Notes: a model not told the origin generated them from the letters alone. Shown: positions 8,393 to 17,580, counted from the first letter of the stretch. The stretch: DNA of 64,000 nucleotides from Nodosilinea sp. PGN35 (GCF_029109325.1 NZ_JAQKQJ010000003.1:1-64000), one strand, 5' to 3'. Made by a program: numbers and translations.

Positions 8393-9478
8393 TTAGTCGC
8401 CGGCTGGGTTGCCCCGCATGGCTTCTATGTCAAGCCAGGTAATAATTACTCCAGCGATGGGCACCGCCAGAAATAGGCCCAGCACACCCGCTACGGTAGC
8501 CCCCACAATCAGCGCAAAGAACATCACTACTGGGTTGATGTCCAGCGAGCCCTTCATGATGTACGGCAGCAGCAGGTTTTCTTCAACCTGTTGCAGGCTG
8601 ATGCATACCACCAGCGCTTGAATCGCCAACCACACACTCTGGGAGAGCAGCAACAGTGCCACTAACCCTATGCCTAGAGTGGCCCCAATGCCGGGAATCA
8701 GGTCAAACACGCCAGCAATGAGAGCCAGTACGAGGGGAAAGGGCACCCCTAGAATTAAAAACACCACAAAGGTAGACACCCCAAAAAAGATCGACAGCAG
8801 CAGTCGTCCCCAAAAGAAGCCCAGCAAATTGCGCTGCAGTACGGTGTTAAACCGTTCTTTGTGGCGAATGGGAAGGTGGTTGAGCAGCCACCACCAGATT
8901 TTGGCTCCATCCAGCATCATAAATAGGGTGACTACGGCGATTAGAATGGCCAGTACCAGGTTGGCCAGCGTCGATTGCAGCAGCCCTAGCCCCGTTGTCA
9001 GAACCGCCACGGCCTGATTTTGCAGCTGGGGCTCTAGCCCCTGGAGGTCAACGGGCACATTTAGGGTTTCTAATGCCTGTTCAAAACCGCTTAGCCAGGG
9101 TGTCACCGAGTCAGAAAAGTTTTGGACGCTGGCGACTAGCTGCTGCCCCTGGGATAACACCGCCATACCCAGCGTCAAAGACAGACTCCCCAAGGTAACC
9201 AAGCACAGCAGGAATATCGCGATCGCAGCCACCCCTCGCGGCACCCAGCGGCTCAGCCACCGGGCCGGATGGTTGAGCAAGAACGCCAGAATAGTGGAAC
9301 TGACAAACACCACCACCAGTACTTCGAAATAGGCCAATAGCTGAATGGTGGCCCAACCGCTGGCAAACAAGAGCAAAAACCGCACCAGCATGCTGGTACT
9401 CAAAATCGCCCAGATAGAGGACTGACCCTGAGGCGCTGATCTTGGGGTTGCCCCTGGCTGGGACTCCTCAGTTCTCAT
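8393..9478 (-). CDS. AI-2E family (PerM/YdiK) membrane transporter
   Basis: A polytopic inner-membrane protein of the AI-2 exporter-like family, whose substrates are mostly unknown. Hydrophobic stretches are spread along the protein. Family signatures include ALIAGVFDLIPGIGATLG, QQVEENLLLPYIM and LFLAVPIAGV near the C-terminus. I chose the ATG at 9478 (MRTEESQPG, 361 aa) rather than the in-frame TTG at 9517. It overlaps the upstream DUF2288 gene by 11 bases, which suggests translational coupling. Confidence 0.9.
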   Translation of the reverse strand: MRTEESQPGATPRSAPQGQSSIWAILSTSMLVRFLLLFASGWATIQLLAYFEVLVVVFVSSTILAFLLNHPARWLSRWVPRGVAAIAIFLLCLVTLGSLSLTLGMAVLSQGQQLVASVQNFSDSVTPWLSGFEQALETLNVPVDLQGLEPQLQNQAVAVLTTGLGLLQSTLANLVLAILIAVVTLFMMLDGAKIWWWLLNHLPIRHKERFNTVLQRNLLGFFWGRLLLSIFFGVSTFVVFLILGVPFPLVLALIAGVFDLIPGIGATLGIGLVALLLLSQSVWLAIQALVVCISLQQVEENLLLPYIMKGSLDINPVVMFFALIVGATVAGVLGLFLAVPIAGVIITWLDIEAMRGNPAGD

Positions 9479-9773
9479 GGGCGGAAGATTCTTGTACGAG
9501 CACGAAGGGTTGCACAATCAAAGACTGAAATTGCTTTTTGGCGCTTTGATCCCACGCCTCAAGCTGTAGAGGGGAGGGTTTGGTGATCAGGGCTTCGGCA
9601 ATCCAGCGGTTGACGGCGGCGGTATTGTCAGTGGCGATCGCCACCCCCACCTCGACTAGATTTAACTGGGGATCGACTACTACAACCGCCCCCCGGTTAG
9701 CGTGGGGGCTAATCCAGGCCCAGTCGGCGGGGGCGAGCATATCGGTCAGTTCTTGCTTAAGGTCTTGGGACAT
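9468..9773 (-). CDS. DUF2288 family protein
   Basis: A soluble 101-residue protein with the DUF2288 pattern: an N-terminal helix ending WAWISPHANRGAVVVVDPQLNLVEVGVAIATD, a central WIAEALI and a terminal PFVLVQE. The family is short, widespread in cyanobacteria and proteobacteria, and of unknown function. Its 3' end overlaps the start of the AI-2E-type transporter, so the two are probably one transcript. Confidence 0.8.
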   Translation of the reverse strand: MSQDLKQELTDMLAPADWAWISPHANRGAVVVVDPQLNLVEVGVAIATDNTAAVNRWIAEALITKPSPLQLEAWDQSAKKQFQSLIVQPFVLVQESSAHEN

Positions 9774-9882
9774 GGGCTGGGAGATGCGATCGCGAGCTTG
9801 TTACAGGCTACCAGATGGAGCGGGAGTGGGTGGGCAAGTCAAGGGGATGGGGGAGTCACGGAGCTGGGGAAGAGCGCTGGGC

Positions 9883-10545
9883 TTAACGACCCAGATCGTG
9901 GAGGCGGTGAATTTCGGTGGCGCACTGGGTGGTGATGATTTCTAACCCGTCGCGGGCGGTGGAGGGAGGCGGGGCGATGGGGGTACCGATGCGAATGGTC
10001 AGGGGGGTGGGGCGGGGTATGGACGACCCCTTGGTGAAAATGCGCTGGGTACCCCAAAGGCTGACGGGCAGCAGCGGTACCTGGGCCTTGGCCGCAATTA
10101 GCGCCGCGCCAATTTTGGGGTCAGGAATGCGGCCATCGGGGGTGCGGGTGCCCTGGAGAAAAACGCCCACTGCCCAGCCCTGCTCTAGCTGCTGGAGGGC
10201 GGCGCGAATGGCGCTGCGATCGGCGCTGCCCCGCTTGACCGGATAGGCTCCGTAGAGGCGAATGGCCTGGCTGAGCACGGGCACCTTAAACAGCTCTTCT
10301 TTGGCCATATAAGAAACGGGGCGACGCACGGCGGCAGACAGCAGCGGCGGGTCAAAGTCGCTGGCGTGGTTGGCGACTACCACCAACCCCCCGGTTTTGG
10401 GCACCTGCTCTGTGCCGTAGACCCGGCCGCGAAAATACAGGCCCAGCATGGGGCTGACCACCGACCATTTGAACAGGTGGTACCACAGCAGGTTGACAGG
10501 GGGTTCGCGATCGCGGCTCATCTCGGGCCTATTCTGTAAAGCCAT
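9883..10545 (-). CDS. plsC: 1-acylglycerol-3-phosphate acyltransferase family protein (PlsC)
   Basis: Acylates lysophosphatidate to phosphatidate in the membrane. The 220 residues carry the HX4D motif (NHASDFDPPLL) and a second block GVFLQGTRTPDGR, where the usual EGTR reads QGTR. The substrate/positioning block PLLPVSLWGTQ also fits. ATG 10545 is used; ATG 10521 is an alternative. It lies 40 bases downstream of fabD and closes the plsX-fabH-fabD-plsC block, which fits a glycerolipid role. Confidence 0.88.
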   Translation of the reverse strand: MALQNRPEMSRDREPPVNLLWYHLFKWSVVSPMLGLYFRGRVYGTEQVPKTGGLVVVANHASDFDPPLLSAAVRRPVSYMAKEELFKVPVLSQAIRLYGAYPVKRGSADRSAIRAALQQLEQGWAVGVFLQGTRTPDGRIPDPKIGAALIAAKAQVPLLPVSLWGTQRIFTKGSSIPRPTPLTIRIGTPIAPPPSTARDGLEIITTQCATEIHRLHDLGR

Positions 10546-10584
10546 CAAAGTCTTTTGACCTGGGGGAAGACCGTCGAGTAGTGT

Positions 10585-11475
10585 TTAGCTAGTTAGCGCA
10601 GCCACCTGCTCCAGATTGCCGACATTTACCAGCACTAGCTCTTTGCAGGTGCGCTTGGTCAACCCGGTGAGCACGTTCCCCGGCCCAACTTCGACCACCG
10701 TATCAATGCCCAGCTCCGGCAGCGCCAGGGTGATTTCGCGCCAGCGCACCGAGCCCGTCATCTGCTGGACTAGCCGCTGCTTCAGCACCGAGCCATCGGT
10801 GGCGGGAGTGGGGTCTACGTTAGAGAGCACCGGCACCTGGGCCGTGGCGAAGGGGATGGGCTCTAAGACTGCCTGAAACGTAGCGGCGGCATCGGCCATT
10901 AGCGGCGAGTGAAAAGCCCCGCTGACGTTGAGCTTCACGGCCCGCTTCGCTTTCACGCTTTCCATCACGGTGGTGACGGCCTCTGGAGTGCCCGAGATCA
11001 CCACCTGCCCAGGGTTGTTGTCGTTGGCCAGCACGACCCCCGGGGTGGCTTCAAGCTTGGCGGCCAACTCATCGCCGTCGAAGCCCAGCAGGGCGGCCAT
11101 CATGCCGTCAGAGGCCTGGGCCATCAGCTCGGCACGGCGCTGCACCAGGGCCAGACCAGCGGCAAAATCGAACACCCCAGCGGCGTAGAGGGCGACGTAT
11201 TCGCCCAGGCTGTGACCAGCCACGATCGCTGGCTGACCGCCCCGCTCCTTGAGCAAATCCACCAGAATGCTCTCAACGACGTACAGGCAGGGCTGGGTAT
11301 AGAGGGTATTTGAAACCTTGTCATCAGCGGCCTGCACCACATCGAGCACCGACCAGCCCAGGAGGGCCTCGGCTGCGGCAAAGCGCGCCTGAGCCAGGGC
11401 TACGGTGGCCAGGTCTGTCCCCATGCCGACTGCCTGGGAACCCTGCCCAGGAAACACCCACGCTGCCTTTGCCAT
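10585..11475 (-). CDS. fabD: Malonyl-CoA:ACP transacylase
   Basis: Transfers malonyl from CoA to acyl carrier protein for fatty acid elongation. The 296 residues start MAKAAWVFPGQGSQ. The nucleophile Ser89 is in GHSLGEY and the catalytic His189 in GAFHSPLM; VVEVGPGNVLTGL near the C-terminus is also conserved. The length equals the family norm. It lies between fabH and plsC on the minus strand. Confidence 0.97.
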   Translation of the reverse strand: MAKAAWVFPGQGSQAVGMGTDLATVALAQARFAAAEALLGWSVLDVVQAADDKVSNTLYTQPCLYVVESILVDLLKERGGQPAIVAGHSLGEYVALYAAGVFDFAAGLALVQRRAELMAQASDGMMAALLGFDGDELAAKLEATPGVVLANDNNPGQVVISGTPEAVTTVMESVKAKRAVKLNVSGAFHSPLMADAAATFQAVLEPIPFATAQVPVLSNVDPTPATDGSVLKQRLVQQMTGSVRWREITLALPELGIDTVVEVGPGNVLTGLTKRTCKELVLVNVGNLEQVAALTS

Positions 11476-11620
11476 GCCAGTACCCTACTTACTCTGCAAA
11501 GCAATACTGTCTCACAAAACGATCGCCTGAAACAGGGTAGACCCTGCCTGGCCCGGTGACAGTCAACTGGGTCGGCGGGTGCGGTGCAGTTAACCGTTGA
11601 AAGCTGGTGGCATAGAAGGT

Positions 11621-11649
11621 TGGCCGCCTAAACTACCCTACGGCGGCCA
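11621..11649 (-). terminator. Inverted repeat downstream of fabH
   Basis: TGGCCGCC (11621-11628) and GGCGGCCA (11642-11649) form an 8-base GC-rich stem with a 13-base loop, 44 bases after the fabH stop. There is no U-run, so a terminator or processing hairpin is inferred from position only. Confidence 0.35.
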
Positions 11650-11692
11650 GCCGATCGCTCGCCAAAATCTAAAATCGCCAAACTAAAATTCT

Positions 11693-12688
11693 TTAGCCCC
11701 ACTCAAGGATGGCGGCACCCCAGGTCAGTCCGGCCCCAAAGCCAGCGGTGGCGATCACATCGCCAGCTTTGATGTTGCCCGCCCGTACGGCTTCGTCCAG
11801 GGCGATGGGAATTGAGGCGGCAGAGGTGTTGCCGTGGCGGGCCATATTGCTGACCACTCGCTCGGCGGGGACGCTGAGGCGATTGGCCACGGCGTCGAGA
11901 ATACGCTGGTTGGCCTGGTGCAGCACCAGCCAGTCGATGTCGCTGGTCGCCAGGCTGGCGCGAAAGAGAGCTTTTTCGATCACCTCAGGCACGCGATTGA
12001 CGGCAAACTTATAGACCTCGCGCCCGTTCATAGTGATGGGGGCAAAGCCGCCCTTTTGCACGGTAATGTCTCCAACTAGGGAATCTGGCTGAGCTTGGTA
12101 AGCCAAATTGAGGCAGTGGTTGAGGGTGCCATCGCTGCACAGCTCAAAGCCGAGCAGGCGATCGCGCTCCGCTGCCCGCAGCACCACCGCCCCGGCCCCA
12201 TCGCCAAACAGCACGCAGGTGGTGCGATCGTCCCAGTCCGTCCAGCGAGAGAGCATATCGGCCCCCACCACCACTACGGTCTTAAATACCCCAGTGCGAA
12301 GGTATTGGGCTGCCGTCACCAGGGCAAATACAAACCCTGAGCAGGCGGCGGTGAGGTCAAAGGCCACAGCGCGGGTTGCCCCCAGCGCCTGCTGCACCTG
12401 GCAGGCGCTGCCAAACAAATCGTCGGGGGTAGAGGTAGCCAGCACAATTAAATCAACCTCTGCGGCGCTTACCTCGGCCATGGCCAGCGCATTGCGGGCT
12501 GCCTCCGCAGCCAGAGAGGCGAGGGAATCCTGAGGCGTTGCTACGTGGCGCTGGCGAATGCCGGTGCGGGTGGCAATCCAGTCGTCTGAGGTGTCAACGC
12601 GCTGGCTGAGATCGTCGTTGGTGAGGCGTACGGTCAGGCAGGCCGAACCGCTGCCCACCAGTGACACACCGGGCATAAACTGTTCCAC
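11693..12688 (-). CDS. fabH: 3-oxoacyl-ACP synthase III (KAS III)
   Basis: Initiates type II fatty acid synthesis by condensing acetyl-CoA with malonyl-ACP. The catalytic triad is visible: Cys116 (TAACSGF), His257 (LHQANQR) and Asn287 (RHGNTSA). Length is 331 residues. The start is GTG 12688: GGAG sits 7 bases upstream, spanning the plsX stop, whereas the ATG at 12676 has none. Only 3 bases separate it from plsX, so the two are coupled. Confidence 0.97.
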   Translation of the reverse strand: MEQFMPGVSLVGSGSACLTVRLTNDDLSQRVDTSDDWIATRTGIRQRHVATPQDSLASLAAEAARNALAMAEVSAAEVDLIVLATSTPDDLFGSACQVQQALGATRAVAFDLTAACSGFVFALVTAAQYLRTGVFKTVVVVGADMLSRWTDWDDRTTCVLFGDGAGAVVLRAAERDRLLGFELCSDGTLNHCLNLAYQAQPDSLVGDITVQKGGFAPITMNGREVYKFAVNRVPEVIEKALFRASLATSDIDWLVLHQANQRILDAVANRLSVPAERVVSNMARHGNTSAASIPIALDEAVRAGNIKAGDVIATAGFGAGLTWGAAILEWG

Positions 12689-12691
12689 GGG

Positions 12692-13726
12692 TTATTCTCC
12701 GTCTGCTGCGGGGATGGCCACCCGCTGATACTGGGCCTGAATCCGGTCCTGAACACAGTTGTCTACCGCCTCTTTGGCCAGGCGAATGGCGTTAAACACC
12801 GATGGTGCCTGGGAACTGCCGTGGCTAATCACCGTTACCCCGGCTACGCCCAGCAGCAGCCCGCCGCCGTGCTCAGCATGGTCAACGCGCTGCTTGATGC
12901 GGCGCAGATTGGGCTTGAGAATTGAAGCCCCAACCTTGCCGCGCACCCCCTGGGGCAGCTCTTCGCGCAAAATTTGCAGCACCGATTCGCCCACCGCTTC
13001 GGCAAACTTAAGCAGCACGTTGCCCACAAAGCCGTCGCAGACCACTACATCAAACTGCCCCGAGAGAATGTCGCGCCCCTCGGCGTTGCCCGCAAAGGGA
13101 ATGTTGGGATTCTCTTCGAGCAGCTGATGGGCTTTTAGGGCTGCATCGTTGCCCTTGCTGGGCTCTTCACCGATGTTGATCAGTCCCACTCGAGGGCTGT
13201 CAACCCCAAGCACGTAGCGGGAGTAAATGGTGCCCATTATGGCGAACTGCTCTAGGTACTTAGGGCGGCAGTCCACGTTGGCTCCCACATCTAAGATCAG
13301 CACCGACTTGTTGGCGACTACCGTGGGAAACACCGCCCCAATCGCCGGCCGATCGATGCCCTTGAGTCGCCCCAAGCGCAGCAGGGCAGCCGCCATCGCG
13401 GCCCCGGAGTGACCCGCCGACACCACCGCATCGGCCTCGTTGCGTTTGACCAAGTCCATCGCCACGTTGATGGAGGCCTGGGGCTTCTTGCGCAGGGCAC
13501 TCAGCGGCTCTTCGTGCATTTCGATGCTGCCCTCGGCGGGCACTAGCTCGATGCCCACCAGCTGCTCAGGGCTCGCCGTGGATGCCTTGATCTGGTCGAT
13601 ATCGCCAACCAGGGCAACATCGACATCTAGCTCGGCCCTGGCGCGAATGGCACCTGCAACGATCTCGCCTGGGGCGAAGTCTCCCCCCATAGCATCAATA
13701 GCAATGCGTGCCCGGTTAAAACCCAT
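12692..13726 (-). CDS. plsX: Phosphate acyltransferase PlsX
   Basis: Converts acyl-ACP to acyl-phosphate, the first step toward phosphatidate with PlsY. The 344 residues begin with the family motif RIAIDAMGGDFAP and include VSAGHSGA, LDVGANVDC, NIGEEPSKGN and VVCDGFVGNVLLK. It opens the lipid block, 50 bases downstream of rpaB on the same strand. Confidence 0.97.
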   Translation of the reverse strand: MGFNRARIAIDAMGGDFAPGEIVAGAIRARAELDVDVALVGDIDQIKASTASPEQLVGIELVPAEGSIEMHEEPLSALRKKPQASINVAMDLVKRNEADAVVSAGHSGAAMAAALLRLGRLKGIDRPAIGAVFPTVVANKSVLILDVGANVDCRPKYLEQFAIMGTIYSRYVLGVDSPRVGLINIGEEPSKGNDAALKAHQLLEENPNIPFAGNAEGRDILSGQFDVVVCDGFVGNVLLKFAEAVGESVLQILREELPQGVRGKVGASILKPNLRRIKQRVDHAEHGGGLLLGVAGVTVISHGSSQAPSVFNAIRLAKEAVDNCVQDRIQAQYQRVAIPAADGE

Positions 13727-13776
13727 CTGCTAAATCTGTAAAAACCTGAGGAAATTCTAGCAGACTACCCCGCCGA

Positions 13777-14505
13777 CTATTCTTCGCCGGGTTCCACTAT
13801 GCGCTGGAACAGGTAGCCGGTACCCCGAGCGGTGAGAATTAGCTCTGGGTTGCTAGGGTCGTCTTCGAGTTTAGCCCGCAGACGCGAGATGTGCACATCG
13901 ACCACGCGGGTATCGACGTGGCGCTCGGGAGTGTAGCCCCATACTTCCTGCAAGATTTCGGAGCGGGAGAAGGGTTCGCCGGAGCGGCTGACCAGCAGCT
14001 CGAGCAGGCTAAACTCCATGCCGGTGAGGCGAATGCGCTCGTCGCCCTTGTACACCTGGCGCTTGTTGGTGTCGATGCGAATGGTGTTGACCGAGATTAC
14101 GCCGGAGCTGGGGATGCCGGTCATGCCGGTTTTATCGACCCGGCGCAGCACGGAGCGAATGCGGGCCTCTAGCTCTTTGGGGGAGAAGGGCTTGACCACG
14201 TAATCGTCGGCCCCAAGTTCTAGACCGGTGATGCGATCGGCCACGTCCCCCAGAGCAGTGAGCATGATGATGGGAATATCGGACTCTTTGCGTAGCTCCT
14301 GACAGACGCCGTAGCCGTCGAGCTTGGGCATCATCACATCGAGCACAACCAGGTCAGGGGCAGCGTTGCGAAAGGTTTCTAGAGCCTCTTCGCCATCGGC
14401 AGCGGTGACGACGTCGTAGCCGATCATAGACAGTCGGGTTTCGAGGATGCGCCGAATGCTGGCTTCATCGTCGACCACGAGGATTTTTTCTTTATTGTTT
14501 TCCAA
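13777..14505 (-). CDS. rpaB: OmpR-family response regulator RpaB (Ycf27)
   Basis: Essential cyanobacterial regulator that controls high-light and photosystem genes through HLR1 sites. The 242 residues have a receiver domain (phospho-acceptor Asp56 in LVVLDVMMP, Lys in VVKPFSPKE) and a C-terminal winged helix (RLTGMEFSLLELL, RVVDVHISRLRAKLE). The sequence is almost invariant among cyanobacteria, which makes identification secure. The start is TTG 14505 (MENNKEKILVVDDE), agreeing with the conserved N-terminus. A TATAGAAT -10-like box lies at 14542-14535 on the minus strand, 30 bases upstream. Confidence 0.97.
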   Translation of the reverse strand: MENNKEKILVVDDEASIRRILETRLSMIGYDVVTAADGEEALETFRNAAPDLVVLDVMMPKLDGYGVCQELRKESDIPIIMLTALGDVADRITGLELGADDYVVKPFSPKELEARIRSVLRRVDKTGMTGIPSSGVISVNTIRIDTNKRQVYKGDERIRLTGMEFSLLELLVSRSGEPFSRSEILQEVWGYTPERHVDTRVVDVHISRLRAKLEDDPSNPELILTARGTGYLFQRIVEPGEE

Positions 14506-14795
14506 GGCTCTTAAGACTCCCTACGTAACGTCATATTCTATAAATAATCGCAACGTTTAATGATTAACTTTTGAAAGCTAATTAGTCGATTGCGCTAAAC
14601 AACCGGGGACACTGCTGCCTCAGAACCCTACAACGTTGCTGAATCACTACCTAAGACGTTCGTTTATTCTATGTGTATTGATTCATGCCGCAGAGTTGGA
14701 ACATCTGTGCTTCAGGCTTTTTTAAGGTTTATTGCGCGGCAGCGGCGCTTGAGGGCTCAGTATTGCCCTGACCAATTGCTGGCACAGGGGTAGGT
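14506..14795. other. Divergent rpaB/radA promoter region
   Basis: A 290-base, relatively AT-rich region between divergent genes. TATAGAAT on the minus strand (14542-14535) is a possible rpaB -10 box. I looked for an HLR1 direct repeat (two KTTACA with 4-base spacing) and found none convincing. For radA, GGGGTAGGT precedes the ATG as the ribosome-binding region. Confidence 0.45.
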
Positions 14796-16298
14796 ATGGC
14801 TAAATCTCGCTCAATTTTTGTCTGCAATGAATGCGGGGCCGAGTCGCCCCAGTACTTTGGGCGCTGTCCGGTCTGCAACAGCTGGAATTCTCTGGTGGAG
14901 CAGGCTCAGCCTATTAAGGAAACGGCGGCTCGGGCCTCGGCTCTGGGGCGCAGTCGGGGGGGGGCGACTGGGGCTAAGGCCAGCCAGCCCAGGCTGGCTA
15001 TGACTCTCAACCAGATTCAGGATCATCCCCAGGCGCGGCTGGCCTCTGGCTATGGGGAGCTGGATCGGGTGCTGGGGGGCGGGATTGTGCCGGGTTCACT
15101 GGTGCTTTTGGGGGGCGACCCTGGCATTGGCAAGTCAACGCTGCTGTTGCAGGTGGCAAGTCAGATGGCGGCGCGGCGTCGGGTGCTGTACGTGTGCGCG
15201 GAGGAGTCGGGGCAGCAGGTGAAGCTGCGGTGGCAGCGGCTGGGGCCGGTGGGGAGTGAGGGGGTGGGGGGTAAGGCAAAGGGCAAAGGGCAAAGGGCAA
15301 AGAAAGAAGCCGTTGAGGATTTGGATGAGTTCGAGGCCTCTAGCGTGGAGGCGGTAGGAGGGGAGCTGTATCTGCTGCCGGAGATTGACCTAGAGACCAT
15401 TTTGATGGAGCTGGAGTCGCTGAAGCCGACGGTGGCGATTATCGACAGTATTCAGGCGCTGTATTACGGGGCGCTGACCTCGGCCCCAGGGTCGGTGTCG
15501 CAGGTGCGAGAGTGCACGTCGGCGCTGATGCAGCTGGCGAAGCGGGCGAATATTTCGCTGTTTATTGTTGGCCATGTGACCAAGGAGGGGGCGATCGCAG
15601 GCCCGAAAGTGCTGGAGCACCTGGTGGATACGGTGCTGTACTTTGAGGGCGATCGCTTTGCCAGCCACCGCCTGCTGCGCTCGGTAAAAAACCGGTTTGG
15701 CGCTACCCACGAGCTGGGCGTGTTTGAGATGGTCGATCGCGGCCTGGCTGAGATTAGCAATCCTTCAGCCCTTTTTCTCGGCAACCGCGATGAGCAGGTG
15801 CCGGGCATTGCCACCATCGTCGCCTGCGAAGGCACAAGGCCCCTGGTGGTGGAGCTGCAATCGCTGGTCAGCCCCACCAGCTACAGTTCGCCGCGCCGTT
15901 CCACGACGGGGGTAGAGTACAACCGGCTGCTGCAAATTTTGGCGGTGCTGGAAAAGCGGGTGGGCATTCCCCTCTCGAAGCTGGACGCCTACGTGGCTTC
16001 GTCGGGGGGGCTGGCGGTGGGGGAACCAGCGGCGGATCTGGGCATTGCGATCTCGGTGGTGGCCAGCTTTCGCGATCGCCTGGTAGACCCCGAACTGGTG
16101 CTGATCGGCGAAGTGGGGCTGGGCGGCCAGGTGCGACCTATTTCCCAGCTAGAGCTGCGGCTGAAGGAGGCGGCCAAGCTGGGCTTTAGGCGGGCGATCG
16201 TGCCCAAGGGGCAGTCGGTCAAAGTGGCGGGGTTAGAGATTACAGAGGTGTCGCGGGTGGTGGATGCGATCGCCCAGGCGCTAAAAGGGAGTGGGTGA
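14796..16298 (+). CDS. radA: DNA repair protein RadA (Sms)
   Basis: RecA-like helicase involved in recombination intermediate processing. The N-terminal zinc finger uses Cys10, Cys13, Cys24 and Cys27; Walker A GGDPGIGKST is at 106-115; the RadA-specific KNRFG is at 298-302. A Lon-like domain fills the C-terminus (LDAYVASSGGL, LGIAISVVASF). At about 500 residues it is longer than the usual 450-460. The excess lies around 154-188, between the ATPase start and LYLLPE, a Gly/Lys-rich and acidic stretch. Part of it is encoded by a perfect heptamer array (15275-15302). Confidence 0.96.
   Translation: MAKSRSIFVCNECGAESPQYFGRCPVCNSWNSLVEQAQPIKETAARASALGRSRGGATGAKASQPRLAMTLNQIQDHPQARLASGYGELDRVLGGGIVPGSLVLLGGDPGIGKSTLLLQVASQMAARRRVLYVCAEESGQQVKLRWQRLGPVGSEGVGGKAKGKGQRAKKEAVEDLDEFEASSVEAVGGELYLLPEIDLETILMELESLKPTVAIIDSIQALYYGALTSAPGSVSQVRECTSALMQLAKRANISLFIVGHVTKEGAIAGPKVLEHLVDTVLYFEGDRFASHRLLRSVKNRFGATHELGVFEMVDRGLAEISNPSALFLGNRDEQVPGIATIVACEGTRPLVVELQSLVSPTSYSSPRRSTTGVEYNRLLQILAVLEKRVGIPLSKLDAYVASSGGLAVGEPAADLGIAISVVASFRDRLVDPELVLIGEVGLGGQVRPISQLELRLKEAAKLGFRRAIVPKGQSVKVAGLEITEVSRVVDAIAQALKGSG
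15275..15302 (+). repeat. Four tandem GGCAAAG heptamers inside radA
   Basis: GGCAAAG is repeated four times without error, 28 bases in total, encoding the Lys/Gly-rich part of the RadA insertion (about residues 160-169). Heptameric short tandem repeats are known from cyanobacterial intergenic DNA; here the array lies in a reading frame. Because 7 is not a multiple of 3, loss or gain of one unit would shift the frame. Confidence 0.9.
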
Positions 16299-16301
16299 AT
16301 G

Positions 16302-16375
16302 TTGAAATGTGAGAACGTTGGAACGTGAGAACGTTGAGACGTGAGAACGCTGGCGGTGTGCAGTTGTCTTGAGGA
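16302..16375 (+). repeat. Degenerate/partial copy of the AACGTT palindrome family after radA
   Basis: Immediately after the radA stop there are several GAACGTT/GAACGTG/GAGACGT units, followed by CAGTTGTCTTGAGGA. The latter matches one arm (ACTGTCTTA / GCTGTCTCAAG) of the palindromic elements at 18999, 21592 and 56855. The opposite arm is missing. Confidence 0.5.
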
Positions 16376-16456
16376 GGACTTGTCGTGATCGGCCTGGGGA
16401 CGGCGGTAGAATGAAATGAGTGTAAAGAACCTTAAATGCTGTCCTGGAGATTTGTG

Positions 16457-16729
16457 ATGAGCCCTAACGTCGAGATTTACACCTGGAGAAGCTGCCCCTT
16501 CTGCATTCGCGCCAAGCGACTGCTCGATCAGAAAGGCATTGAGTACACCGAATACGCCATCGACGGCGATGAGGCCGCCCGCAGCGAGATGTCTGAGCGG
16601 GCCAAGGGGCGGCGATCGCTGCCGCAAATTTTCATCAACGGCCACCACGTCGGTGGCTGCGACGACCTGTTTGCCCTCGATGCCCAGGGCGGTGTAGAAC
16701 CCCTGCTATCGACGGCCTCCGCCAGCTGA
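16457..16729 (+). CDS. grxC: Glutaredoxin 3
   Basis: Small thiol oxidoreductase using glutathione. The 90 residues show the dithiol active site CPFC (RSCPFCIRA), the cis-Pro loop SLPQIFI and the GHHVGGCDDL glutathione-binding turn. I chose ATG 16457 because GGAG sits 7 bases upstream; ATG 16436 adds only MLSWRFV and lacks a ribosome-binding site. Confidence 0.95.
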   Translation: MSPNVEIYTWRSCPFCIRAKRLLDQKGIEYTEYAIDGDEAARSEMSERAKGRRSLPQIFINGHHVGGCDDLFALDAQGGVEPLLSTASAS

Positions 16730-16834
16730 GGCATTTCTGGATACCAATCTATCAATTGATGATTGGCAGTAAGCTTTGCCCATCCTGCGTGGGGAGAACA
16801 ACTTTACCTGACGGTTCCCTAAGCTCCGCCGACG

Positions 16835-16913
16835 AAAAAAACCGGTTGCTTTCCGATCACAGAATCCTCGGACATTCGCTGTTCTGTGCATCTCCCGAAA
16901 GCAACCGGGTTTC
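16835..16913. terminator. Bidirectional terminator between grxC and hpf
   Basis: CCGGTTGCTTTC (16842-16853) pairs with GAAAGCAACCGG (16897-16908), extended by A/T runs. On the minus strand the stem is followed by seven T, the classic form for hpf. The 43-base loop contains a smaller hairpin (ACAGAA with TTCTGT). On the plus strand it follows grxC by about 100 bases. Confidence 0.75.
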
Positions 16914-16926
16914 TAGCGGAGCGAGA

Positions 16927-17580
16927 CTAGCTGTGGGCAGCAGCCTCGGCGGGGTGCTTGGCCTTGGTGCCATTGCCGTTGAGGTGGCCGTTCTGGTTGG
17001 GTTTACGGGGTTGAATCAGCCCGTAGCCACCGTGGTTGCGCTCGTAGATCACGTTGATTTCTTGGGTTTCAGCGTTGAGGAACATGTAGAAATCGTGGTC
17101 AACCAGCTCCAGCTGCTCTAGCGCTTGAGCTACGCTCATGGGAGCCATCGCAAAATACTTACTGCGAATTACCTCTTCGGGCAGCTGAGGCTCACTGGTG
17201 CTGAGTACATGGGTGACATCGGTGAGGGGTGCCTCATTGAGGTAGGCCTCAGTGGTTTTGCCCAGAGTTCCCTGCATGCGGGTGTTGCGCTTTTCTTTAA
17301 ACTTGCGCAGCTGGCGGCTGATTTTATCGGCTACCAAATCGATGCTGGCGTAGAGGCTTTCGCTGCTTTCCTGGGCTCTAACTACCGCTCCGTCTACAAA
17401 CAGCGTCACTTCGGCGGACTGACTGGCTCCAATTCTGGGGTTTTTGGCTACGGATAGATGGACGTCAACCTCATTGGTCAGGTGCTTGAAGTGACTCACC
17501 GCCTTGAGGATTTTTTGCTCTACATGCTCCCGAATCGCGTCTGTGATCTCAATATTTCTGCCATGGATTACCAGCTTCAT
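16927..17580 (-). CDS. hpf: Long-form ribosome hibernation promoting factor (LrtA)
   Basis: Binds the 30S subunit and promotes 100S ribosome dimers in the dark or under stress. Residues 1-105 or so form the S30AE domain (MKLVIHGRNIEITDAIREHVE), and residues 135-195 the C-terminal dimerisation domain (VIRSKYFAMAPMS, FYMFLNAETQEINVIYER). The last 20 residues are Asn/Gly/His-rich. Length is 217 residues, so it is the long form called LrtA (light-repressed transcript) in cyanobacteria. AAGGAG lies 7 bases before the ATG. Confidence 0.95.
   Translation of the reverse strand: MKLVIHGRNIEITDAIREHVEQKILKAVSHFKHLTNEVDVHLSVAKNPRIGASQSAEVTLFVDGAVVRAQESSESLYASIDLVADKISRQLRKFKEKRNTRMQGTLGKTTEAYLNEAPLTDVTHVLSTSEPQLPEEVIRSKYFAMAPMSVAQALEQLELVDHDFYMFLNAETQEINVIYERNHGGYGLIQPRKPNQNGHLNGNGTKAKHPAEAAAHS

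Noticed and set aside
14506..14600. HLR1 autoregulatory site upstream of rpaB
   Set aside because: GTTAATCATTAAAC-like sequence is present but lacks the two KTTACA repeats at the required spacing.
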